In this document: positions 17,880 through 25,008 of the stretch, in pieces
Layout: every line of letters begins with the position of its first letter
How positions within the stretch are numbered: the first letter of the stretch is position 1
DNA from: Actinacidiphila acididurans
Lineage (GTDB): Bacteria > Actinomycetota > Actinomycetes > Streptomycetales > Streptomycetaceae
Assembly (NCBI RefSeq): GCF_016918855.1
Contig: NZ_JADKYB010000002.1
Location: forward strand, 124,001 to 188,000
Direction of reading: 5' to 3'
DNA: 64,000 nt
Program-made: the position numbers and the translations under genes
Notes under the pieces: generated by a model
Databases searched by the model: none
What the model was told of the DNA's origin: nothing
The model's input: the letters and a program-made list of their open reading frames with translations, nothing else

Positions 17880-18628
17880 GCCGCGACCGTCCGTTCGGCC
17901 AGGCGGCGCAGCAGCGGGTGGGCGGCGGGCGTGCCGGCCGGCAGGCCCGCGGTGTCCAGCGCCCACCAGGTGCTGGCCAGGTTCGAGGTGAGCAGCACCT
18001 GGCCGGTGTCGCGGCCGAGTTCGGCCAGCGCGGCCAGGGTGAACATGCCGGTGCCGGTGAACAGTACGGCCGTGTCGTCCGAATCCCCGGGCAGGTCCGC
18101 GGCGCGCACCTGGGCCACCAGTTCCTCGGTGGTCACGTCGTACGGCGAGAAGCGGTCCCCGGCGCGTACCTTCACCACCCGCTCCACCGTCAGGCCGGCC
18201 TGCTGCCAGTACCGCGCCGACAGTTCGGTGAGCCAGGGCTGGTAGGGCGAGATCAGCACGAGCCGGTCCACCCCGGCGGCCCGGGCGGCGGCGAGGATGG
18301 CGCCGGCGGCGGACCGTACCGGGACGCCGTGCCGCTGCGACAGCTCGTCGCACAGGACCCGGTCACCGGCGGGCGTGAGCAGATAGTGCGACCCGGTGCA
18401 GGCCACCACGGCGGCGTCCAGCCGCAGGTCGCCGAAGCCGGACAGGGTGCCGGGCAGGACCTCGTTGTACGTCTCCAGGCGTTCGCGCAAGTCCTTTCCC
18501 GGCAGGACCGGGAACCGTACGGTGTGCACATTCATCGCCGAATTCGTCAGTTCACCGATTTCCGGTTCGACTGCCGCATTGGCCGGCGGAACGACAACTC
18601 CGAGCCGTGGTGCCGAGTGCAGAGCCAT
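17876..18628 (-). CDS. Maleate isomerase / arylmalonate decarboxylase-family enzyme
   Basis: 250 residues. The start RLGVVVPPANAAVEPE, the loop VVACTGSHYL with Cys77, and the late VLLTSNLASTWWAL segment are typical of the Amdase/maleate cis-trans isomerase family. Maleate isomerases and racemases use two cysteines. Here only the first is present, and the second loop reads LFTGTGMFTL with Gly/Thr at the cysteine position. A one-cysteine enzyme of this family is more likely a decarboxylase or another isomerase than a classical racemase. The ATG at 18628 has GGGGAG upstream. It is the first gene of the monooxygenase operon. Confidence 0.75.
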   Translation of the reverse strand: MALHSAPRLGVVVPPANAAVEPEIGELTNSAMNVHTVRFPVLPGKDLRERLETYNEVLPGTLSGFGDLRLDAAVVACTGSHYLLTPAGDRVLCDELSQRHGVPVRSAAGAILAAARAAGVDRLVLISPYQPWLTELSARYWQQAGLTVERVVKVRAGDRFSPYDVTTEELVAQVRAADLPGDSDDTAVLFTGTGMFTLAALAELGRDTGQVLLTSNLASTWWALDTAGLPAGTPAAHPLLRRLAERTVAA

Positions 18629-18665
18629 GGCGGATTCTCCCCAACTCGCCTCCAACATCGGCAAC

Positions 18666-18694
18666 ACCCTAGGCCGGGCCCGCACCCCGGACAC
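18666..18694 (-). promoter_or_regulatory. Possible promoter of the isomerase-monooxygenase operon
   Basis: On the minus strand, -35-like GTGTCC (18689-18694), a 17-bp spacer and -10 TAGGGT (18666-18671), about 38 bp upstream of the isomerase start. The -35 is weak. Confidence 0.35.
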
Positions 18695-18880
18695 TACGGG
18701 AGTCCGCACAGCCGGACCTTCGGATGCGCCCCGAAACAACCGGAGCGCGGCCCGGTTCCGTTGCGGATGCAAGAATCGCGTAAAGAAGGGTAAAGAAAAT
18801 CGGCGGTACGGCGGTCGGGCCGCACCGCCGATTCGGCGGTACCACGTGCGTATTCCGCTATTACTTGCTCCGGACGCGCT

Positions 18881-19312
18881 CTAGCCCTGCGCGGCCTGCG
18901 CTATCAGTTCGTCCAGCTTCGCCCGCCGGGTCAGCCCGGCGTTCACCGCCCAGTACCCCTCCGGGATCTCCTTCACGATCGTCCACACGGGGGTCTCGTC
19001 GTCGGCGCCGTACTGCGCCTCCTCCCGGACGATCCGGGTGATCTCGGCGGCGAGCGACTCGTTGCGCTCCGGGGTGAGGAAGTTCTCCAGGGCCGTCACG
19101 ACGACCAGGAACCCCGGGGTCGCGCCGGGCAGGGCGGTGGCGCCCCGGCCCTTCTCGGCCTCGTGCAGATAGACCCAGGTGGCGCCGGCGAAGAAGTCGG
19201 TGCCGGGCAGGCCCATCCAGGTCAGGACGGCCCGGGCCACCCGCTGCTGGACCGTTTCGACGGCGGTCTCCGGGAACGCCCCGGCGGGCGCGGTGATTTC
19301 GACCAACGGCAT
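18881..19312 (-). CDS. Tautomerase-superfamily protein
   Basis: 143 residues beginning MPLVEITAPAG. Removal of Met would expose Pro2 as the amino-terminal catalytic proline of the 4-oxalocrotonate tautomerase/MIF superfamily. The length suits a fused two-unit (beta-alpha-beta) tautomerase, with segments AVLTWMGLPGTDFFAG and VNAGLTRRAKLDEL. It would interconvert enol and keto acids or help ring-cleavage chemistry; the substrate is unknown. The ATG at 19312 has AGGGA upstream. It lies downstream of the YCII-LuxR regulator gene in the same direction. Confidence 0.75.
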   Translation of the reverse strand: MPLVEITAPAGAFPETAVETVQQRVARAVLTWMGLPGTDFFAGATWVYLHEAEKGRGATALPGATPGFLVVVTALENFLTPERNESLAAEITRIVREEAQYGADDETPVWTIVKEIPEGYWAVNAGLTRRAKLDELIAQAAQG

Positions 19313-19351
19313 GGTGCATCCCTGACTTTCCGGTTGGCGGATCGACGATTA

Positions 19352-19409
19352 CGGACGGGCCGGACGGGCCGGACGGGCTCGGACGGGCTCGGCCGGGCTC
19401 GGCCGGGCG
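19352..19409. repeat. 9-10-bp GC repeats between regulator and tautomerase genes
   Basis: Six units of the type GGACGGGCC, changing to CGGCCGGGCT, lie between the LuxR stop and the tautomerase start, just upstream of the tautomerase leader. Confidence 0.6.
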
Positions 19410-19423
19410 ACGCGGCACCGCAC

Positions 19424-20014
19424 TCAGGCGATGGCGACGGGTGCCCGGCCCATGGCCGCGGCGAGCTGCGCGCGGCGGCGGATGTCGAGCTTGCGATAGA
19501 TGCGGGTGATGTGCAGTTCGACGGCGCGGGTCGAGACGGTGAAGGCGTCCGCGATCTGCTTGTTGGTCATGCCGTCGAGCATCATCGAGGCGATGCGGAC
19601 CTCGTGCGCGGTCAGCTCCTCCTGGGCCGCCGTCCGCCGCGCCGGCTGCGGGCCGCGCCGGCCCGGCAGCGGCGCGGTCGCCCCGCCCCGGATCAGCTCG
19701 AACGACCCGGCGCCGGACCCGGCGCGCTCCAGGCCGGCGAGCAGCACATGCCCCATCACCGCGTCCCACTCCCGTACCCGGATGTCGCCGATGACGTGCG
19801 ACTGCGTGTACGGATCGGCGTACAGCACCTTCAGCACCGAGCCCCGGTCGCCGGCGTCACAGAGCAGCAGTTCCCCGGTTCCGTCGCGCCACGGGCCGCC
19901 GCCCAGCAGGAACCCCTGCTCGGCCATTCTCTTCCAGTAGGAGCGGTGCGCCTCGCCGAATCTGAGCCGCTCGGTCGCACTTCCACGGAATGCGATCTCC
20001 ACCACGTAAGCCAC
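19424..20014 (-). CDS. YCII domain fused to a LuxR-type DNA-binding domain
   Basis: 196 residues. The N-terminal 90 residues (YVVEIAFRGSATERL to VLKVLYADPYTQSHVIGDI) form a YCII-like dimeric alpha-beta barrel, a fold related to muconolactone isomerase. A short linker leads to a C-terminal LuxR helix-turn-helix: AHEVRIASMMLDGMTNKQIA, then STRAVELHITRIYRKL. A YCII domain in the sensor position suggests it detects a small pathway metabolite. The GTG start at 20014 has AAGGGG 9 bases upstream. Longer in-frame starts exist but add a basic segment with no family match. It is the likely cluster activator, which is inference. Confidence 0.8.
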   Translation of the reverse strand: MAYVVEIAFRGSATERLRFGEAHRSYWKRMAEQGFLLGGGPWRDGTGELLLCDAGDRGSVLKVLYADPYTQSHVIGDIRVREWDAVMGHVLLAGLERAGSGAGSFELIRGGATAPLPGRRGPQPARRTAAQEELTAHEVRIASMMLDGMTNKQIADAFTVSTRAVELHITRIYRKLDIRRRAQLAAAMGRAPVAIA

Positions 20015-20163
20015 TGATACCCCTTGTAAGGAACTCGCCTCGACGGACAGCGAGTTGCGACGTCTGCTCGGACACGTGCATCGAGGACGCGCTCGTGTAC
20101 CCGGCCGCGGGAGAGCAGCCGGGTGCACATGTGAACGTATGGAACCTGTGGAACAGGCGAAAT

Positions 20164-20205
20164 CCCGCCGGCCGGGCGTCGTCATCGTCCGTCCGGCCGG
20201 CCGGG
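20164..20205 (-). terminator. Possible terminator of the EamA gene
   Basis: GC-rich inverted repeats based on CCGGCCGG, at 20168-20176 and 20193-20205, located 40-80 bp past the EamA stop on the minus strand. No U-tract is visible. Confidence 0.4.
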
Positions 20206-20242
20206 TTCGCCGTCGATCACCGAAGTACCGATGTCCGGCCCG

Positions 20243-21166
20243 CTATTTGGCCGCCACGCTGCTCACCTGTGCGGCCGGCGCGGCGCTCGGCGCGGGCTTG
20301 GGCTTGCGGCGCAGCAGGCCGGTGGCGGCGAGCACCGCGACCGCACCCACCCACACGGTCCAGTTGAGCGGCTCGTTCAGCACCACCGCGCCGAGGACGA
20401 CGGCCACCGCGGTCATCAGGTAGGTCACGGTGGACGCCACGGTCGCACCGTCCTTGATGATCAGTTCGAAGTTGAGCAGGGCCGCGACGCCCGTGCACAG
20501 CACGCCCAGCACGATGACCGACAGCACCGAGTCGGTGCGCCAGGTCACGCTCTGCAGGCCCAGGAACGGAAGGGCGACGACCATCATCCCGGTCGCCACG
20601 CTCAACTGCCCGCCGGCCAGCATCAGCGGCGGGATGCCCCGCTTGACCAGGAACTTGCCCATGTACGCGAAGCTCGAGCCGAAACTGATCGAGCCGAGCA
20701 CGAAACACAGCAGGCTGGTGCCGTCACCGGACTCGCCGCTGCTCCACGGCGAGGCGATCAGCGCGGTGCCGCCGAGCCCGAGCAGCACACCTGCCGCCTT
20801 GGTGCCGGTGACCCGCTTCTCCTGGCCCAGCAGCAGCGCCGCCGCCAGCGTCCAGATCGGCGCGCTGCCGTTCACGACGGCGGCGACGCTGCTGGATCCG
20901 TGCCGCTCGCCCTCCGCGTACAGCGTCCACGGGACGGCGTTGCCCAGCAGCGCGGCCACACTCAGGTGCCCCCAGGTCGCGGCCCCCTTGGGCAGCCGCA
21001 GCCCCCGGGCGTACCCGATCGCCACAATGACGAGCGCCCCCATCGCCAGCCGGATCAGCACCATTTGGACCGGCGAAAATCCGTAGCCGGACTTTTTGAT
21101 CCACAGGAATACCGAACCCCAGATGAGGCTCAGCGCGGCCAGCCGCGCATACGTCGCTTTGGACAT
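20243..21166 (-). CDS. EamA/DMT-family membrane transporter
   Basis: 307 residues with about ten hydrophobic helices in two similar halves, the layout of EamA (RhaT-like) drug/metabolite transporters. The start MSKATYARLAALSLIWGSVF and the GVLLGLGGTALIASP segment are typical. The C-terminus ends in a basic KPKP tail. The family exports amino acids and small metabolites, so it may export the cluster product or an intermediate. The ATG is at 21166. A perfect 18-bp palindrome lies 114 bp upstream. Confidence 0.85.
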   Translation of the reverse strand: MSKATYARLAALSLIWGSVFLWIKKSGYGFSPVQMVLIRLAMGALVIVAIGYARGLRLPKGAATWGHLSVAALLGNAVPWTLYAEGERHGSSSVAAVVNGSAPIWTLAAALLLGQEKRVTGTKAAGVLLGLGGTALIASPWSSGESGDGTSLLCFVLGSISFGSSFAYMGKFLVKRGIPPLMLAGGQLSVATGMMVVALPFLGLQSVTWRTDSVLSVIVLGVLCTGVAALLNFELIIKDGATVASTVTYLMTAVAVVLGAVVLNEPLNWTVWVGAVAVLAATGLLRRKPKPAPSAAPAAQVSSVAAK

Positions 21167-21279
21167 GGGAATGCCGTCCTCCGGCCAAGGGCGTCAAGGA
21201 AAATGGCGAGCCAGCCGCCATGATGAATTACCGTGTCCAAGCGTCGCATTGCACCGTTGCCCGGGTCCATCAATAACCC

Positions 21280-21297
21280 GTGGACGGTACCGTCCAC
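21280..21297. promoter_or_regulatory. Perfect 18-bp palindrome, candidate operator
   Basis: GTGGACGGTACCGTCCAC reads the same on both strands. It lies between the LysR stop and the EamA start, in the upstream region of the EamA gene. No loop separates the arms, which favours a protein-binding site over a terminator. Confidence 0.55.
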
Positions 21298-21373
21298 ATT
21301 CACTTGCGGATCGGGCGGCCGGATTCCGCCGTCACCGGGCCGGGATCACCCTGCCGAGGTCACCGCCCCGCCG

Positions 21374-22333
21374 TCACCGGGCCGACGTGACCGTGTCCGG
21401 CACTCCGGGACCCGCCCCCGTGTCCGCCACCGCGCCCGTCGCCACCTCGCGCAGGGCGTCGAGCACCGCGGCGATCTCCGGGGACTCCTGGCTCCCCTCG
21501 CGCACCGCGGCGAACACGAACCGGCTCGGCGCGGCGCCGGAGAACGCCCGGATCGTCACGTCGGGCCGCGGCGCCGGCTTGGCCAGCCGCGGCACCAGGG
21601 AGACCCCGAGCCCGAACCGCACCGCGGCCAGCGTCGCGTCCCAGTCCCCGATGGCGTGCGAGGCCAGCGGGGTGAACCCCGCGGCGGCACAGGCCGCGAC
21701 ACCGATGTCATGGCACAGCCCGGTCGTGGCGAAGATCCAGGTCTCCCCGGCCAGGTCCGACAGCCGCAGGTCGCCCCGGTCGGCCAGCCGGTGACCGGCC
21801 GGCAGGGCGACGTCGAAGGGGTCCTCGCACAAGGTCACCCGGTGGTACCGCGAGGCCTCGGCGCCCGCCTCCCGCATGGTGTCCGCGGAGATCACCACGT
21901 CGGTGTCCCCGCGGTGCAGCATCGCGAAGCTCTCCGGCGGATCGGCCTCGGCCAGGACCGTGCGCAGCCCCGGCCGGTCCTTCCGCAGCCGCGCCACGGC
22001 CGGCAGGATCAGCGCCGACAGCGTGGTGGAGAAGCCCGCGACCGCCACCTGGCCCGCCTCGCCGCTCTGGTACGCGGCGAGCGCCGCGTGCATCTGCTCG
22101 ACCTGCGAGAAGACGGCGTCGGTATGGCGCAGGACGATACGGGCCGCGGCGGTCAGCCGGAGTCTGCGCCCGGCCGGCTCGGTGAGCTGGACGCCCAGCT
22201 CCTTGCCGAGTGCGCTGATCTGCTGGGACACGGCCTGCGGCGTCAGGTGGAGAGCCTGTGCTGCCGCGCCCACCGTGCCCCGCTCGCTCAGTTCGCGTAA
22301 CACCCGCAGCTTCCGCAGGTCCAGTTCTCCCAT
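21374..22333 (-). CDS. LysR-family transcriptional regulator
   Basis: 319 residues. The N-terminal winged helix-turn-helix is clear (LRELSERGTVGAAAQALHL, then PQAVSQQISALGKEL). A linker helix and a two-lobed effector domain from about residue 90 follow (VAGFSTTLSALILPAV, FGLGVSLVPRLA). It should bind DNA as a tetramer and respond to a small molecule. The ATG is at 22333. It lies between the EamA and luciferase-like genes in the same orientation, and probably controls them or the wider cluster. Confidence 0.9.
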   Translation of the reverse strand: MGELDLRKLRVLRELSERGTVGAAAQALHLTPQAVSQQISALGKELGVQLTEPAGRRLRLTAAARIVLRHTDAVFSQVEQMHAALAAYQSGEAGQVAVAGFSTTLSALILPAVARLRKDRPGLRTVLAEADPPESFAMLHRGDTDVVISADTMREAGAEASRYHRVTLCEDPFDVALPAGHRLADRGDLRLSDLAGETWIFATTGLCHDIGVAACAAAGFTPLASHAIGDWDATLAAVRFGLGVSLVPRLAKPAPRPDVTIRAFSGAAPSRFVFAAVREGSQESPEIAAVLDALREVATGAVADTGAGPGVPDTVTSAR

Positions 22334-22411
22334 GGCACCCGCCTCCTCCGGCCGGCCGTCCCCCGACCCGCCGCCGCGCCAGGAGCCCGATTGCTCCCGG
22401 TCATCAGATGT

Positions 22412-23329
22412 TCACAATAGGCGACCGCTGTCGACATCCACGACTTCGTTCACGAACATTTCAAGAACCTCCAAGTCAGCCTCGGTGCGCCCCTTCGCCC
22501 GCTGCTCGCCCGGGAAGGTCGGATCGAGGATGACGTCCTGCGCGCCCATCTCGTACAGCATGCCCAGATCGTCCCGGATCTGCTCGACGGTCCCCTCACC
22601 GAGCAGCCGCCCCGGCCCCAACGGCCGCCGGGTCACCCGGAGTTTGATCCGCGGGTTCACCGCCGGACAGGGCAGGCCCTCCTCCTCGGCGGTCTGCCGC
22701 AGGGCCGGCACCCCGATGCCCAGCAGCCAGTCGCCGGGCACCGACGTCGGATGCCAGGCGTCGCCGTACCGCACCGCCCGGCGCAGCGCGCCCAGGCTGT
22801 GCCCGCCGACCCACACCGGCGGCCCCGGGCGCTGCACCGGCAGCGGCCCGGTGTGCACCTGGCGGAAGGAGACGTGCGCCCCGTCGAACGAGGCCACCTC
22901 GTCGGCCCAGCACGCCTTGATCGCCGCCAGGTACTCGTCGCTGATGGCGCCGCGCTTGCGGTAGGGCACGTCCAGCACGGCGAACTCCCGGGCCGCCCAG
23001 CCCGCCGCCGCCCCGAAGACCAGCCGCCCGTTGCTGAACCGGTCGATGTTGGCCGCCATCCGCGCGGTGTGCACCGGATGCCGGTACGGCAGGATCGCGA
23101 CCGTGATGCCCAGCCCGATCCGCTCGGTGGCTCCCGCGAGGTAGGCCAGCGTGGTGAACGGGTCGTAGAAGGGCGCGGGGAACAGGTGGTTGACGTCCGG
23201 CGTCAGCGCCACATGGTCGCTGACCATCGCGTAGTGGAAGCCCGCCTTCTCGATCCTGCGCACCCACTCGACCATGGCGTCCGGTGACGCCTCAGGGCCG
23301 TAATTCGGGAGATTCACGCCGAGTTTCAC
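22412..23329 (-). CDS. Luciferase-like F420-type oxidoreductase
   Basis: 305 residues with the LLM TIM-barrel pattern: start VKLGVNLPNYG, then GFHYAMVSDHVAL, RIGLGITVAILPYRHPV and FGAAAGWAAREF. Most actinobacterial members of this type use cofactor F420. The substrate cannot be told. The GTG start (23327-23329) has a GAAGGGA site upstream. It overlaps the end of the MFS gene by 38 bp, so the two are one operon. Confidence 0.88.
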   Translation of the reverse strand: MKLGVNLPNYGPEASPDAMVEWVRRIEKAGFHYAMVSDHVALTPDVNHLFPAPFYDPFTTLAYLAGATERIGLGITVAILPYRHPVHTARMAANIDRFSNGRLVFGAAAGWAAREFAVLDVPYRKRGAISDEYLAAIKACWADEVASFDGAHVSFRQVHTGPLPVQRPGPPVWVGGHSLGALRRAVRYGDAWHPTSVPGDWLLGIGVPALRQTAEEEGLPCPAVNPRIKLRVTRRPLGPGRLLGEGTVEQIRDDLGMLYEMGAQDVILDPTFPGEQRAKGRTEADLEVLEMFVNEVVDVDSGRLL

Positions 23330-24539
23330 AGTGGGTTCCCTTCGGTGGTGCCGCCGGGTCGGCGGGGTTCGGGCCGGCGGCGGCCGGGGACGCCGGCAGC
23401 CGCATGGAGACAAGGTTGAGAAGCAGACCGGCGAGGGCCACCAGCGCGGCGAGCAGCGGCAGCCGGCCCGCGCCGAGCCCGGCGGCCAGTGCCGCGCCGC
23501 CGAGCGCGGCGCCCACCGAACTGCCCAGGTAGGTGGCGGAACTGTTCAGCGCGACCGCCGCGCCGCCCTGTGCGTCGGCCCGGATCAGCCGGTGCTGCTG
23601 CGGCACGACGAACCCCCAGCCCGTCGCGCCCCACACCGCCAGCGGCAGCAGCACCAGGCCGGGCAGCGCGCCGCAGCCGGGCAGCACCGCCAGCGCCAGC
23701 CCGAGCAGCCCCAGCAGCACCCCGGACAGCACCGCGGGCCGCCCCAGCCGGTCGGCCACCACACCGGACAGCAGGCTGCCGCAGACCCCGCCGATGCCCC
23801 ACACCCACAGGTACGGCGTCGGGTTCCCGGTGTGCCCGCCGGCGGCGAGAATCGGCTGAAGATACGTATACGAACCCAGGCTCGCGACGCCCTGGAGGAA
23901 CGTCACCACCACGACCGCCGCGATCCCGGGCCGGGCCAGCCCGGACAGCCGGGCCCGCAGCGTCGGCGCGGCGCCGGGCCGTACCCGCGGCAGCCGGGCC
24001 GCCACCCCCGCGCAGGCCACCGCCCCCAGCGCCGTCACCAGCCACATCGAGGCCCGCCAGCCGTGATCGGTGGCCAGCAGCAGGCCCAGCGGCACCCCCA
24101 GGACCGTGCCGCCGCTCATCCCGCCGAGCACCACCGCCAGCGCCCGGCCCCGCTTGTCCTCGCCGGCCAGCGCGGCCGCGGCGGTCGCGGCCGTGGGGCT
24201 GTACAGGCCCGCGCCGACCCCGGCGACCGCGCGCGAGACCAGCAGCACCGGGTAGCTGCCGGCCAGCGCGGCCGCGGCGTTCGCGGCGGTGAACACCAGC
24301 AGCGCGGTGACCAGGACCGTACGGGTGCTCAGCCGGGCCAGCGCGGCGGACAGCAGCGGCGCGGAAACGGCGTAGCAGAGGGTGAACACGGTCACGCACT
24401 GCCCGGCCCGGGGGAGCGAGACGCCGAGGTCCCGGCCGATCCCGGCGAGCAGCCCGGTCATGACGTAGGCGTCCATGCCCATGGCGAACGCGCCGAATCC
24501 GAGCAGGGGGACGCCGCGCGGGGCACCCGTCACGGGCAT
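23292..24539 (-). CDS. MFS exporter
   Basis: 415 residues with 12 predicted membrane helices. The start GFGAFAMGMDAYVMTGLL, the helix 4-5 region SRAVAGVGAGLYSPTAATA and GMSGGTVLGVPLG are typical of the drug:H+ antiporter (AraJ/CmlA-like) branch. It probably exports a small molecule. The ATG at 24539 has GGAG 9 bases upstream. It is the promoter-proximal gene of the MFS-luciferase-like pair and is divergent from the glutamyl-tRNA synthetase gene. Confidence 0.88.
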   Translation of the reverse strand: MPVTGAPRGVPLLGFGAFAMGMDAYVMTGLLAGIGRDLGVSLPRAGQCVTVFTLCYAVSAPLLSAALARLSTRTVLVTALLVFTAANAAAALAGSYPVLLVSRAVAGVGAGLYSPTAATAAAALAGEDKRGRALAVVLGGMSGGTVLGVPLGLLLATDHGWRASMWLVTALGAVACAGVAARLPRVRPGAAPTLRARLSGLARPGIAAVVVVTFLQGVASLGSYTYLQPILAAGGHTGNPTPYLWVWGIGGVCGSLLSGVVADRLGRPAVLSGVLLGLLGLALAVLPGCGALPGLVLLPLAVWGATGWGFVVPQQHRLIRADAQGGAAVALNSSATYLGSSVGAALGGAALAAGLGAGRLPLLAALVALAGLLLNLVSMRLPASPAAAGPNPADPAAPPKGTHCETRRESPELRP

Positions 24540-25008
24540 CGCACTCTCCGGGGTGATCTGGGGCTGGTCCGGCCGTCGCCGTGGCCGCGGGTGTCGGTCG
24601 CAGGGTCGGTCGCGGGCGCGGCCGTTGCGGGCCGGCGGACGCGGGGCACCGGCACGCGGTACGCGCACGGTGGGGCGCCGGCGAACTCTCCGGCCGACTC
24701 CGCGTCGCAGAGCGGCTTCGGGGGAACGTACCGAAGCCGATGGGTGGTCACCACAGGGAGATCCTCCGCGAGTCCGGGCCGGGCGATGCCGTACCGGGCG
24801 CCACCCGCTGCCCCGTCTCTCCCGCGCGGAGGGCTGTGAGCAGTGGGTTCCCGGCCTGTTCCGCATGGTGCGGCGGGAGTCGCCGGCCCGCCATGGGACC
24901 CGCCGAAAAGCGCAGAAAAGGGTTCGGGGTTCCGCAGCCTCGCCGCCCGCGGGCCCGGTTTCCGGTTCGGCGCCGCCTACCGTGGGACCGACCCGGAAGG
25001 AGCCCACC
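24540..25008. other. Divergent promoter region, MFS / glutamyl-tRNA synthetase
   Basis: 469 bp with no convincing gene. It contains an 11-bp inverted repeat GTGGTCACCAC (24744-24754) that could be a regulator site. No clear promoter hexamers were found. Confidence 0.35.

Noticed and set aside
24744..24754. GTGGTCACCAC inverted repeat as a proven operator
   Set aside because: Five-bp arms are too short to claim on their own in GC-rich DNA. It is only mentioned in the intergenic entry.
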